From JAGWBD01 sp965220615 (GTDB taxonomy: Bacteria > Chloroflexota > Anaerolineae > Aggregatilineales > Phototrophicaceae), in the NCBI GenBank assembly GCA_965220615.1, contig CBDCQL010000001.1, positions 372,001-436,000 on the forward strand: a DNA stretch of 64,000 nucleotides. Reading direction: 5' to 3'. The position numbers and the translations under genes were made by a program. Shown here one piece after another: positions 24,693-35,517 of this stretch (the stretch's first letter is position 1; every line of letters begins with the position of its first letter). The notes below the pieces were generated by a model. It had not been told where the DNA came from, ran no database searches, and was given only the letters and a program-made list of their open reading frames with translations.

Positions 24693-25268
24693 GTGTCCAT
24701 CCTTCATCGACGCCGCGTCGCGTTGCTGCTGGCCCTGCTGACCCTGCTGACCCTGCTGGCCGCCTGCAGCGACCTCGTCCCCACCGGCCTGGACAGCGCC
24801 GATCAGGCGACCTCGGCGCAGATGTTCATCCCCGCCCTGGAAGATTACGTCCATAGTGATGCCTCCAGCATCACCGACGCCATCACGACTCTCGGTGGCA
24901 GCGTTTCCCTGCTCAGCGGCAACCCCGGCCTCACGGCCGCCATCGCCGTCATCGACGGGCTGATCGAGTGCTACGAGAACGTCGGCGCCATCGCCGCCAG
25001 CATCTACACCCAACCCGTGGATGCCGTGCTCCAGGGTCAGGGCCTCAGCGTGGGCGCGCTGGCCGTCATCAACCAGGAGCGTCTGGCCCGCAATTTCCTC
25101 GCCTGCGCCCTGCCCGAAACCGACCTCTTCTCCGCCCAGGCGGACAGTATGGAACCATGCAGCGGCAGCGGCACGCTGCTGATTGCCAACGAGCATATTC
25201 ATTATCTCTACGCGGCGACCGACCCGCTGCTCTGCCTGGCCTTCCAGAAACACTTCGACGCGCTGTAG
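24693..25268 (+). CDS. predicted lipoprotein of unknown function
   Basis: A 191-residue protein with a GTG start 6 bases after lspA. A hydrophobic leader ends in LLAAC (Cys 25), a good lipobox. The mature part is helical with few charged residues (ITDAITTLGGSVSLLSG, AAIAVIDGLIECYENVGAIA) and four further cysteines that could pair. It is probably co-transcribed with lspA. I do not recognise a family. Confidence 0.75.
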   Translation: MSILHRRRVALLLALLTLLTLLAACSDLVPTGLDSADQATSAQMFIPALEDYVHSDASSITDAITTLGGSVSLLSGNPGLTAAIAVIDGLIECYENVGAIAASIYTQPVDAVLQGQGLSVGALAVINQERLARNFLACALPETDLFSAQADSMEPCSGSGTLLIANEHIHYLYAATDPLLCLAFQKHFDAL

Positions 25269-25288
25269 CCGCGGCCGGCGCCGCGCGC

Positions 25289-26263
25289 TCAGCAGGAGGG
25301 GTGGTTGATGTCCCAGCGATCGAAACTGACTTCCTCGTAGTCCGGCGCGGCCATCTGCCCCCGCGCGTCGTACCACAGTTGCGCCCAGGCCCGGGCATCA
25401 TGCAGTTCGCTGGCCGGGTTGGCGCGGCTGCGCGCCACGAAGCCGGGGAACTCGCCGCGGCCCGTCGGCTGGCCGGTCGGGTTGTAGCGCAGGTCAAAAC
25501 TCAGGCGCACCGAGTCGCTCAGGTTCGGCAGCGAGGCGTGCTTGGTGTAACGTGTCATGAAGAGCACGTCGCCGCGGCGCATCGGCTGCGGAACAGCCGC
25601 CTCGCGCTGCAGCGCCTCCTCGATCAGGCGCGGCCCGCCATAGGAGGGGCAATGGACCTGCAACCCTTCCACGTGGCTGTAGGGGATCACCTCAAGGCAG
25701 CCGGCCTCGACCGGCGCGTCCCACAGCGGGAACCAGACGGTGAGCATCTCCGTGTCGTCCGCATCCTCGGTCACCACGCCGTTGTCCTGGTGCCAGGGGG
25801 TGATGCCCAGCTGAATCTGTTCGGCTTCGGGGTCCCAGGGCGAACGGTGCTCCGGCGGCTTCAGGCGGACGTGCTGCACCGGGTTGGAATAGATCTCCGG
25901 CCCGATGAACTGCTCGACGACATCCAGCAGCCTTTCGTTGCGCATCATGTGGAACACGGCCGGCCCGACCCACAGCGGCGTATCCGGCTTCACGCCGCCC
26001 TTGGGCAGCGAAAAGTCGAAGTACTGCTTGTGCACGTCCTGGCTCTCCTCGCAGATGCGCAGGAAGCGCTCGTTGAAATCGAGTTCCCTGTAGCGCTCGC
26101 GGATGCGGCCCTGCGCGTGCAGCTCGTCGGCCAGGTTGTCCAGCACCGTTTGGTACTCGGCGATGATCGGGTCCAGGTCGGCGACCGGGTCCAGCAGGCC
26201 TTCGACCAGCAGGTAGCCCTTTTCGTTGAAGCTGTCCAGTTGCTCGCGGCTCAAAAGGCTCAT
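25289..26263 (-). CDS. phytanoyl-CoA dioxygenase-family protein, copy 1
   Basis: A 324-residue Fe(II)/2-oxoglutarate-type oxygenase of the PhyH family. The iron ligands are expected at H158 and D160 (TPWHQDNG) and distal H242 (TKHASLPN). LRYNPTGQPTGR supplies the Arg that usually binds 2-oxoglutarate. The N-terminal FNEKGYLLVEGLLDP is the usual PhyH opening. It is about two-thirds identical by eye to the next gene (26464-27444), from which it is separated by a 200-base spacer with a repeat. The substrate is unknown; members hydroxylate lipids, sugars and natural products. A promoter is proposed at 26300-26328. Confidence 0.9.
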   Translation of the reverse strand: MSLLSREQLDSFNEKGYLLVEGLLDPVADLDPIIAEYQTVLDNLADELHAQGRIRERYRELDFNERFLRICEESQDVHKQYFDFSLPKGGVKPDTPLWVGPAVFHMMRNERLLDVVEQFIGPEIYSNPVQHVRLKPPEHRSPWDPEAEQIQLGITPWHQDNGVVTEDADDTEMLTVWFPLWDAPVEAGCLEVIPYSHVEGLQVHCPSYGGPRLIEEALQREAAVPQPMRRGDVLFMTRYTKHASLPNLSDSVRLSFDLRYNPTGQPTGRGEFPGFVARSRANPASELHDARAWAQLWYDARGQMAAPDYEEVSFDRWDINHPSC

Positions 26264-26299
26264 TCCGCTCCCTGCCTTCCACTCCTGTTTCGCCGCGTA

Positions 26300-26328
26300 A
26301 CTATAGCGCGACTTGCGGTTTCGGTCAG
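26300..26328 (-). promoter_or_regulatory. candidate promoter, PhyH copy 1
   Basis: On the minus strand CTGACC (26323-26328), a 17-base spacer and TATAGT (26300-26305). A near-identical arrangement precedes PhyH copy 2, including the CGCTATAGT context, which supports its reality. Confidence 0.55.
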
Positions 26329-26377
26329 CACTTCAACCGGCGGGGGAGAGTGCCCGCGGGCGGTATTGTGTGCCTTC

Positions 26378-26453
26378 GGGTGACATGATATGTCGCCCCT
26401 GCAACAATCTGTGTAGGGGTAGCGAGGGCACCAGACCGAAGCATCCCACAGGG
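26378..26453. repeat. composite repeat: palindrome A plus core
   Basis: Palindrome A with one mismatch (26378-26398), then the core GTAGGGGTAGCGAGGGC...CCGAAGCATCCC..AGGG (26413-26453). It ends 10 bases before the stop of PhyH copy 2. Confidence 0.85.
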
Positions 26454-26463
26454 GAAGACCTGC

Positions 26464-27444
26464 CTAACAGCCCGGAAAATCGAAGGTCCAGCGGTTGTAG
26501 CTGAAGTCCACGTAGTCCGGCGCGGCCATGCGTGCGCGCGCGTCATACCACAGTTGCGCCCAGGCGCGGGGGTCGCGCAATTCGCTTTCCGGGTGCTTGC
26601 GGCTGCGGGCCACGAAGCCGGGAAAGACCTCGCGCCCGGTCGGCTGGCCGGTCGGGTTGTAACGCAGGTCGAAACTCCAGCGCATGCTGTCGCTGTGGTT
26701 GGACAGTGAGGAATGCTTCGTGTAGCGCGACATGAAGAGCACGTCGCCGCGGCGCATCGGCAGCGCCACCGCCTCCTCGTGCTCGATCACCGCTTCGTGC
26801 AGGCTGGGCCCGCCGCCCGTGGGCGAGGGACAGTGGCGCTGCAGGCCCTGGCGGTGACTGTAGGGGATCACCTCCAGACAGCCGGCCTCGACCGGCGCGT
26901 CCCACAGCGGAAACCAGACGGTGATCATCTCCGTCTCGTCCGCGTCCTCGTTCACCACGCCGCCGTCCTGGTGCCAGGGCGTGGCGCCCACCTGGATCCT
27001 GCCGGTCTGCGGGTTGACCGGCGTGCGATGCTCGGGCGGCTTCATGCGCACGTGCTGCACAGGGTTGGAATAGATTTCGGGACCGATGAACTGCTCGATG
27101 GCGTCCAGCAGCCTTTCGTTGCGAATCATGTGGAAGATGGCCGGCCCCACCCACAGCGGCGAGTCGGGCTTCACGTTGCGCTTGGGCAGCATAAAGTCGA
27201 AATACTGGCTGTGAATGCGCCCGCTCTCCTCGCAGATGCGCATGTAGCGCTCGTTGAAGTCCAGTTCCGCATGGCGCTCGCTGATCTCGCCCTTCGCGTA
27301 CAACTCGTCGGCCAGGCTGTCGAGTACGCCGTGATACTCATCGATGACGGGGTCCAGGTCGGCGACCGGGTCCAGCAGGCCCTCCGCCACCACGTAGCCC
27401 TGCTCATGGAAGGTTTCCAGATCTTCGCGACTCAAGCGGGCCAT
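26464..27444 (-). CDS. phytanoyl-CoA dioxygenase-family protein, copy 2
   Basis: A 326-residue paralogue of 25289-26263 with the same iron-binding set (TPWHQDGG near residue 160 and TKHSSLSN near residue 245) and the same LRYNPTGQPTGR element. ATG 27444 follows GGAGGG; the frame extends upstream but overlaps the divergent regulatory region. The two copies plus the more distant third PhyH gene at 37118 make three in 12 kb. Tandem duplication is clear; whether the copies differ in substrate cannot be seen. It diverges from the histidine kinase gene. Confidence 0.9.
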   Translation of the reverse strand: MARLSREDLETFHEQGYVVAEGLLDPVADLDPVIDEYHGVLDSLADELYAKGEISERHAELDFNERYMRICEESGRIHSQYFDFMLPKRNVKPDSPLWVGPAIFHMIRNERLLDAIEQFIGPEIYSNPVQHVRMKPPEHRTPVNPQTGRIQVGATPWHQDGGVVNEDADETEMITVWFPLWDAPVEAGCLEVIPYSHRQGLQRHCPSPTGGGPSLHEAVIEHEEAVALPMRRGDVLFMSRYTKHSSLSNHSDSMRWSFDLRYNPTGQPTGREVFPGFVARSRKHPESELRDPRAWAQLWYDARARMAAPDYVDFSYNRWTFDFPGC

Positions 27445-27483
27445 GACGCCCTCCTGCCAGCTCACTGCCTGCCCTGCTGCGCT

Positions 27484-27511
27484 ACTATAGCGCAAGTCAC
27501 ACCATTGTCAG
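27484..27511 (-). promoter_or_regulatory. candidate promoter, PhyH copy 2, in a palindrome
   Basis: CTGACA (27506-27511 on the minus strand), a 16-base spacer and TATAGT (27484-27489). The -10 box lies inside a 15-base inverted repeat, GCGCTA-CTA-TAGCGC (27479-27493), which could be an operator. Confidence 0.5.
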
Positions 27512-27537
27512 CAGTCCACCAGGCAGGGAGGCGCATC

Positions 27538-28794
27538 ATGGCCACAACCCGCGTCCGTCATCTGATTTTGCTGCTGCTCGGCGTCTGGCTCTGCGCGGCG
27601 CTGCTGATCCCCCTGCTGGCGCGGCCGCTCTTCGCCCCGCCCGCCGTGGACGAGCGGCAACTCTTCCTGCTGATGGGCCTGACCGGCAGCGTGAGCATTC
27701 TCATCGCCTGGCGCATCGGCCAGCCAGGCCTCGGCCAGCGCCTGCATCGCCTGCGCGACGGCCTCATGCTGCTCAGCCTGCTGACCATCCTGACCCTCTT
27801 CGCCAACTTCTGGTTGCTGGCGCGGCAAATGTTCCTCGACGCCCATGACCTGGGCCTCAGCGCCGTGTTGCTTGTCTTCGGCGCCTGCACCGCGCTCGGC
27901 TGCGGCTACTTCATCAGCAACGCCTTCACGCCACGCATCCGCGCCCTCGCCCGCGGGGCGGAGCGCATCGCCAACGGCGAGACGGGCACCCGCGTCCCCG
28001 CCGGGGGCCAGGACGAACTGGCAGCACTCGCCCGCAGCTTTAACCTTATGGCCGAACGTCTGGAGGAAGCCGCCGCCCGCCGCGAGCGCCTCGAACAGGG
28101 CCGGCGCGACCTGATCGCCTGGACCAGTCACGACCTGCGCACCCCGCTGGCCTCGCTGCGCCTGGTCATCGAGGCCCTCGTCGATGGCGTCGCCGGCGAT
28201 GAGGCCACGCAGCAGCGCTACCTGCAGACCGCGCAGCGCGAAATCCGCAACCTCAGCCAGCTCATCGACGACCTCTTCGAACTCTCCCAGTTGGAGAGCG
28301 GTCACGTCGAGTTGCAACTGCAGCGCAGTTCGCTCGGCGACCTGCTCTCGGATACGCTCGGCGCGCTGCGCCCCGTCGCCCGCCGCCGCGAGGTGCAACT
28401 GGAAGGCGAGGTCAGCGACGACGTCGACCCGCTGCTGATCGACCCCGAAAAAATCCAGCGCGTACTCTACAACCTCGTCAGCAATGCCATCCGCCATACT
28501 CCGGCCGGCGGCAACGTGCGCCTCGCCGCGGCCGCCAGCGGCTCCAGGCAGGTGCGCGTCACGGTCAGCGACAGTGGCGAGGGCATCGCCGCGGCGGACC
28601 TGCCCCAGGTCTTCGAGCGCTTCTGGCGCGGCGGGCAGGCGCGCAGCCGCGACCAGGATGGCGAACGGGGCGCCGGCCTCGGCCTGGCCATCGCCCGCGG
28701 CCTCGTCGAGGCGCACCAGGGCCGCATCGAGGTGAGCAGTCAGCCGGGCGCGGGCACGGAGTTCAGTTTCACCCTGCCGCGCAGCCTCGCCTGA
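27538..28794 (+). CDS. sensor histidine kinase, HAMP type
   Basis: A 418-residue membrane sensor kinase. There are three or four hydrophobic segments in residues 7-125 with almost no extracellular domain, then a HAMP linker (about 127-180, TPRIRALARGAERIANGE). The phospho-accepting histidine is H198 in SHDLRTPL, followed by the N box (LYNLVSNAIRHTP), G1 (DSGEGI), F (FERFWR) and G2 (GAGLGLAI). GGGAGG lies before ATG 27538. No response regulator gene is adjacent, so it is an orphan. With so little sensory domain, it probably senses something within or near the membrane, or relies on partner proteins. Confidence 0.93.
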   Translation: MATTRVRHLILLLLGVWLCAALLIPLLARPLFAPPAVDERQLFLLMGLTGSVSILIAWRIGQPGLGQRLHRLRDGLMLLSLLTILTLFANFWLLARQMFLDAHDLGLSAVLLVFGACTALGCGYFISNAFTPRIRALARGAERIANGETGTRVPAGGQDELAALARSFNLMAERLEEAAARRERLEQGRRDLIAWTSHDLRTPLASLRLVIEALVDGVAGDEATQQRYLQTAQREIRNLSQLIDDLFELSQLESGHVELQLQRSSLGDLLSDTLGALRPVARRREVQLEGEVSDDVDPLLIDPEKIQRVLYNLVSNAIRHTPAGGNVRLAAAASGSRQVRVTVSDSGEGIAAADLPQVFERFWRGGQARSRDQDGERGAGLGLAIARGLVEAHQGRIEVSSQPGAGTEFSFTLPRSLA

Positions 28795-28810
28795 ACGCTG
28801 AAGGGGCTTT

Positions 28811-29015
28811 CTGCCCTCACCCAAGGCCCTTTCCCGCAACATGGTGTCCACGGGCGACATGATATGTCGCCCCTACAACAATCGGTGTAGGGGCAATTTA
28901 TCAAATCGCCCGCCCCGACGAAACGCGGCAGGGGTAGCGAGGGCCACATCCCGAAGCATCCCACAAGGGCGATTTGGCTGAGTCGCGGGAAAGGGGGTGA
29001 GGGGTGAGGGCCGCC
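28811..29015. repeat. repeat-filled spacer before clpB (C, A, B, core, C)
   Basis: The 344-base gap 28795-29138 holds no gene. In order: C end (CCCTCACCC, 28814-28845), palindrome A (28852-28872), inverted B (28891-28911), core (28929-28966), a decayed B start (28967-28988) and an opposite C end with GGGGTGAGGGC (to 29013). This is the most complete copy of the composite element. Confidence 0.85.
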
Positions 29016-29138
29016 CACCAGGCACCAAAGCATTCATCACATTCTCGCGCCAACGTCCTTCATACGTCCCGCTGACGTTCCTCTAGCGCGCGCCTGCCAT
29101 GCTGGCAGGAAAGCCGCACGCAGTGAAGGAGCGTGTCC

Positions 29139-31751
<2,613 letters not shown>

Positions 31752-31785
31752 TTGACTGAAATACCTCCGGTTTTCCCGTCCCCAA

Positions 31786-31825
31786 AGAAAAACTCCCCCT
31801 TCCATTTCAGGGAGGGGGCTTTTTC
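31786..31825 (+). terminator. rho-independent terminator after clpB
   Basis: An imperfect hairpin pairing AAAAAcTCCCCC with GGGGGCTTTTT around a TTCCATTTCAGG-type loop, ending in a T run. It lies 35 bases after the clpB stop and is near-symmetrical, so it could work in both directions. Confidence 0.7.
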
Positions 31826-31870
31826 TCCTGCACTTCGGACTGTTGCCTGAATTCTCTGACAACCGGACTG

Positions 31871-31908
31871 CCTCTCTCCCTGAGATGCTCCCGTCCCCCG
31901 GGACGGGA
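31871..31908. repeat. type-C repeat fragment
   Basis: CTCTCTCCCTGAGA followed by the hairpin CCCGTCC/GGACGGG (31890-31907), like the copy inside the E2 gene at 51280-51342. It lies upstream of the sugar-binding protein gene. Confidence 0.75.
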
Positions 31909-31989
31909 AAGGCGCCGCCCTGTGGCGTACCCCTGCGCAGGACGCTAAACTTTGCCGCGACATGCCTTGCTTGCTGGAGGACTGAATTC

Positions 31990-33405
31990 ATGAACCGTAT
32001 AGTGCTTGTCCTGTTCGCGTCCCTGTTGCTCTGCCTGGCGGTTGCGCCCCTGGCCGCCCAGGACGAGGAGCCCTTGCAGCTCACCTACCTGCACTGGGCC
32101 GACCCGGTCGCCGACCGCGTCTTCCAGGAACTGATCGACCAGTTCAACGAAGCCAACCCGGACGTCTTCATCACCCTTGAGGGCGTGCCCAACGCCGGTT
32201 ACGTCGATTACCTGCTGACCTCCATCGCCGGCGGCACCCCGCCGGACATCGCCCTCGTGGCCGACGGCGACTTCGCCGTCTTCGCGCCGCGCGGCGCCCT
32301 GGTCAGCATTGAGGAATTCGTCAACGCCAGCGAGGTCATCGATCTCGACGCCGTCTGGCCCTCCGGCCCCGACCGCTATCGCTTCGATGCCGAGACCGGC
32401 GCCTTCATGACCGGCCCCATCTACGAACTGCCGCGCGACGTCGGCCCCACCGCGCTCTACATCAACGTCGACCTCTTCAACGAACTGGGCGTGCCGCTGC
32501 CGGACCCCAACGTGCCCATGACCTGGGACCAGCTGGTGGAGACCGGCATCGCCCTCACCACCGACGTCAACGGCCTGCACCCCAACGAAGAGGGCTTTGA
32601 CGCCGACAACGTCGAGACCTTCGGTCTGGGCACCCTGACCGTGCCCGGCTGGGGCCTGGGGCCGATCTTCGGCAACGGCGGCCACTACGTCAGCGAGGAC
32701 GGCCGCACCTGGATCGCGCACGAGGACCAGAACACCATCGACGCCATCCAGTTCCTCTCCGACCTGAACCACGTCCACCGCATCACGCCGCCGCCTGGCG
32801 TGCTGGAAGGCATCAACGTCTGGGACCTCTTCAATACCGGGCGCGTCGGCATGAACTGGAACGGCCGCTGGGCCACCACCGGTTTCCGCGAGACCCTCGA
32901 CTTTGAATGGGACGTGCGGCCCTTCCCCGTCGGCAACAGCGGCGAGATCCGCGCCTTTGCCGAGGGCTGCAGCGTGAGCGGCTGGTCCGGCTCCGTCGGC
33001 CTCGCCATCATCGCCGGCTCCACGGGTGCCGAAAATCCGGAGAAAGCCTACCGCTTCATCGAGTTCATCTACGGCCCGGATGGCCAGCTGGCGCAGGCCG
33101 CGCTGGGTTACAACATCCCGGCCCAGATGGAACTGGCCAACACCGACGCCTTCCTGCAGCCCGGCCAGATGCCCGCCAATTCCCAGATCTTCCTTGAGAC
33201 GACCCGCTGCCAGCTGCCGGGTCCCTGGTCCTTCGTGCCGCACTGGTTCGTGTGGCAGCCGGAGCCCTGGGGCCGCATGTGGCAGGCCGTCGTGGTCGAG
33301 AACTCCGCCTTCGCCGAAGACGCCCTGCTGGACGTCGCCGGTGACCTGCAGGCCGGCCTTGACGACGCCTGGGCCACCATCGACGAACAGCGCATGGGTG
33401 GCTAG
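31990..33405 (+). CDS. sugar ABC transporter substrate-binding protein
   Basis: A 471-residue extracellular solute-binding protein of the carbohydrate (MalE-like, family 1) type. Signal peptide NRIVLVLFASLLLCLAVAPLAAQ; no lipobox Cys. The mature start LQLTYLHWADPVADRVFQELIDQFNEANPDV and GGTPPDIALVADGDFAVFAP follow the family pattern. GGAGG is placed before ATG 31990. First gene of the operon with two permeases and a GH51 arabinofuranosidase, so the ligand is probably an arabinose-containing oligosaccharide; this is an inference from context. A strong hairpin after its stop could raise its expression over the permeases. No ATPase gene is present, so a shared MsiK/UgpC-type ATPase elsewhere is expected. 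Confidence 0.92.
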   Translation: MNRIVLVLFASLLLCLAVAPLAAQDEEPLQLTYLHWADPVADRVFQELIDQFNEANPDVFITLEGVPNAGYVDYLLTSIAGGTPPDIALVADGDFAVFAPRGALVSIEEFVNASEVIDLDAVWPSGPDRYRFDAETGAFMTGPIYELPRDVGPTALYINVDLFNELGVPLPDPNVPMTWDQLVETGIALTTDVNGLHPNEEGFDADNVETFGLGTLTVPGWGLGPIFGNGGHYVSEDGRTWIAHEDQNTIDAIQFLSDLNHVHRITPPPGVLEGINVWDLFNTGRVGMNWNGRWATTGFRETLDFEWDVRPFPVGNSGEIRAFAEGCSVSGWSGSVGLAIIAGSTGAENPEKAYRFIEFIYGPDGQLAQAALGYNIPAQMELANTDAFLQPGQMPANSQIFLETTRCQLPGPWSFVPHWFVWQPEPWGRMWQAVVVENSAFAEDALLDVAGDLQAGLDDAWATIDEQRMGG

Positions 33406-33417
33406 CCATAACACCGT

Positions 33418-33454
33418 CAGCCACGCCGGGGCGGCGGGCGTCCCGGCGTGGCTG
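33418..33454 (+). promoter_or_regulatory. intercistronic hairpin after the sugar-binding protein
   Basis: CAGCCACGCCGGG/CCCGGCGTGGCTG, a perfect 13-bp stem with an 11-base loop and no T tract. It sits between the binding-protein and permease genes, where it may stabilise the 5' message segment or partially stop transcription. The peptide ABC operon has one at the equivalent place (48542-48573). Confidence 0.75.
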
Positions 33455-33479
33455 CCAATCAGCATGAGAACCTGACCCG

Positions 33480-34646
33480 ATGATCCCTCTGCGCCCGCGC
33501 CTGTCCCAGGCCAGCAACACCCGCCGCGAGGCCTTCTGGGCCTGGCTTTTCATCCTGCCCGTCACGGCGGGTTTCTTCCTCTTCGTCCTGGGCCCCATGC
33601 TGGCCTCGCTGGCGCTCAGCTTCACCAAATGGGACCTGCTCTCGCCCGCCGAATGGGCCGGCACGAACAACTGGCATTCCATCTTCAGCGTCAGCGTGGT
33701 GTACACGCCCCAGGCCCGCGACGAGACCGGCGGCGAACTGCTTTTCCAATGCGGGCGGCACCGCAACGTGCCCGCCTCCGAACTGGCCGACTGGCAGCAA
33801 CGCAACGACGAGCGCACGGGCGAACCCTTCGACTGTCGCCCGGGCTACCCGCGCGACCGCGAGGTGCTGCCGGATCGCTTCGGTGTGGTCAGTGAGGTCA
33901 CGCTGTTTGGCCAGCGCTGGCTCATCAGCGCGCGCGACCACGTGCTGTGGATCGCGCTCTTCAACACCGTTTACATGTTGCTGGCCGTGCCCATCGGCAT
34001 GGCCCTGGCGCTGGCCATCGCCATCGTGCTCAACCAGCAGTTGCGCGGCCGCAACCTGCTGCGCGCCATCTTCTACCTGCCCAACGTACTGCCCATCGCC
34101 GCCACATCGGTCATCTGGCTGTGGATCTTCAACCCCGAGTTCGGCATCCTCAATCACATGCTCGACAGTATCGGGCTGCCCGCCGGGGGCCGCTGGCTCA
34201 GCGACCAGGGCACGGTCAAGCCCTCGTTGATGATCATGGGCATCTGGAGCGCACTGGGCTTCCAGATGCTCATCTACCTCGCCGCCCTGCAGGCCGTGCC
34301 TTCCCAGCTCTACGAGGCCGCCGTGATCGACGGCGCCGGCCTCTGGGGACGCTTCCGCTTCGTCACCTGGCCCAGCCTCAGCCCGACTACCTTCTTCCTG
34401 CTGGTCACCGGCATGATCTTCGGCTTCCAGAGCTTCGCCCAGCCCTACATCATGACCCGCGGCGGCCCCGGCAACGCCTCGCGCACGGTCGTCATGGAGA
34501 TCTGGAAAAACGGCTTCGCCGACCTAGAGATGGGTTACGCCTCGGCCCAGGCATGGCTGCTGGGCGTGGTCATCCTGCTCATCACCGTCGCCAACTTCCG
34601 CCTCGCGCGGCTCTGGGTCTTTTACGAGCATGAGCAGCATGTCTGA
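33480..34646 (+). CDS. sugar ABC transporter permease (MalF-like) with loop insertion
   Basis: A 388-residue inner-membrane permease. The first membrane segment (about 20-45) is followed by a W.LLSPAEWAGTNNW stretch as usual. Then comes an extra region of about 70-80 residues (roughly 70-150) with two cysteines (C91, C119) before the next membrane segment, which starts near WIALFNTVYMLLAVPIG. The ATPase-coupling EAA loop is seen as YEAAVIDGAGLWGRFRFVTWP. Common relatives are around 290-310 residues, so the extra extracytoplasmic loop is notable. It overlaps the next gene by 17 bases. Confidence 0.9.
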   Translation: MIPLRPRLSQASNTRREAFWAWLFILPVTAGFFLFVLGPMLASLALSFTKWDLLSPAEWAGTNNWHSIFSVSVVYTPQARDETGGELLFQCGRHRNVPASELADWQQRNDERTGEPFDCRPGYPRDREVLPDRFGVVSEVTLFGQRWLISARDHVLWIALFNTVYMLLAVPIGMALALAIAIVLNQQLRGRNLLRAIFYLPNVLPIAATSVIWLWIFNPEFGILNHMLDSIGLPAGGRWLSDQGTVKPSLMIMGIWSALGFQMLIYLAALQAVPSQLYEAAVIDGAGLWGRFRFVTWPSLSPTTFFLLVTGMIFGFQSFAQPYIMTRGGPGNASRTVVMEIWKNGFADLEMGYASAQAWLLGVVILLITVANFRLARLWVFYEHEQHV

Positions 34647-35517
34647 AGCCGTACGCCGCCTCGCGCCCGTCACCCTGCCGGCCGACGCGCGCCGTCAGGC
34701 CCAGGTGCTGCGCGCCCTGTCCTACGTCGGCCTCTTCACCCTCGCCTTCATCATCCTGATCCCCTTCTTCTGGATGCTGTCGACCTCCTTCAAGCCCGCC
34801 CGCGGCATCTTCGTGATGCCGCCGCAGTGGATCCCCAATCCCTTCATTCTTGACCATTACTTCACAATCTGGGAGAAAACGCATCTCGCGCGCGGCCTCG
34901 TCAATTCCACCTTTATCGCCCTCTCCACCACCGTGGGCGAGATCGCCACCAGCACCCTGGCGGGCTTCGCCTTCGCCCGCATGCGCTTTCCGGCGAAGGG
35001 GCCGCTTTTCGGCCTGCTGCTGATGACCATGATGATCCCCGGCATCGTCACCCTCATCCCGACCTTCATTCTCTTCGGCGAACTGGACTGGATCGACACT
35101 TTTAACCCCGTCATCCTGCCCTACCTGCTGGGCACGCCCTTCGCCCTTTTCCTCAGCCGCCAGTTCTTCTCCGGCCTGCCGCGCGAACTGGAGGACGCGG
35201 CCAAGGTCGATGGCGCCAGTTTCTTCCAGATCTACCGCCACGTCTTCATGCCCCAGGCCCGGCCGCTGGTCGCCACGCTCTTTGTGCTGGGCTACCTGCA
35301 CCGCTGGAACGACTTCCTCGCGCCGCTCATCTACCTGCGTTCCCCCGAAATCCAGACTGTCTCGGTCATGCTGGCGCGCCTGGTGGACTTCTACGTGCAG
35401 GACTGGTCGGTGCTGATGGCCGGCGCCATGATCGCCCTGCTGCCGATCCTCATCATTTTCGTCGTGTTGCAACGCTTCATCATTGAGAGCGTCGCCTTTT
35501 CAGGACTGAAGGGATGA
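34630..35517 (+). CDS. sugar ABC transporter permease (MalG-like)
   Basis: A 295-residue permease with six hydrophobic segments. The opening LSYVGLFTLAFIILIPFFWMLSTSFKP is typical of the second sugar permease, and the coupling loop is LEDAAKVDGASFFQIYRHVFMP. It starts at ATG 34630 (or ATG 34639) inside the end of the upstream permease gene, and its stop overlaps the GH51 start by four bases (ATGA), so the operon is tightly coupled. With the upstream permease it forms the channel of the importer. Confidence 0.92.
   Translation: MSSMSEAVRRLAPVTLPADARRQAQVLRALSYVGLFTLAFIILIPFFWMLSTSFKPARGIFVMPPQWIPNPFILDHYFTIWEKTHLARGLVNSTFIALSTTVGEIATSTLAGFAFARMRFPAKGPLFGLLLMTMMIPGIVTLIPTFILFGELDWIDTFNPVILPYLLGTPFALFLSRQFFSGLPRELEDAAKVDGASFFQIYRHVFMPQARPLVATLFVLGYLHRWNDFLAPLIYLRSPEIQTVSVMLARLVDFYVQDWSVLMAGAMIALLPILIIFVVLQRFIIESVAFSGLKG

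Noticed and set aside
26713..27537. Plus-strand open frame ahead of the histidine kinase
   Set aside because: It overlaps the PhyH gene on the other strand and its translation is Val/His/Arg-rich with no motif. The kinase start at ATG 27538 has its own ribosome site.
29016..29138. CIRCE or sigma-32-type heat-shock promoter before clpB
   Set aside because: No TTAGCACTC-N9-GAGTGCTAA or matching heat-shock promoter boxes were seen in the spacer.
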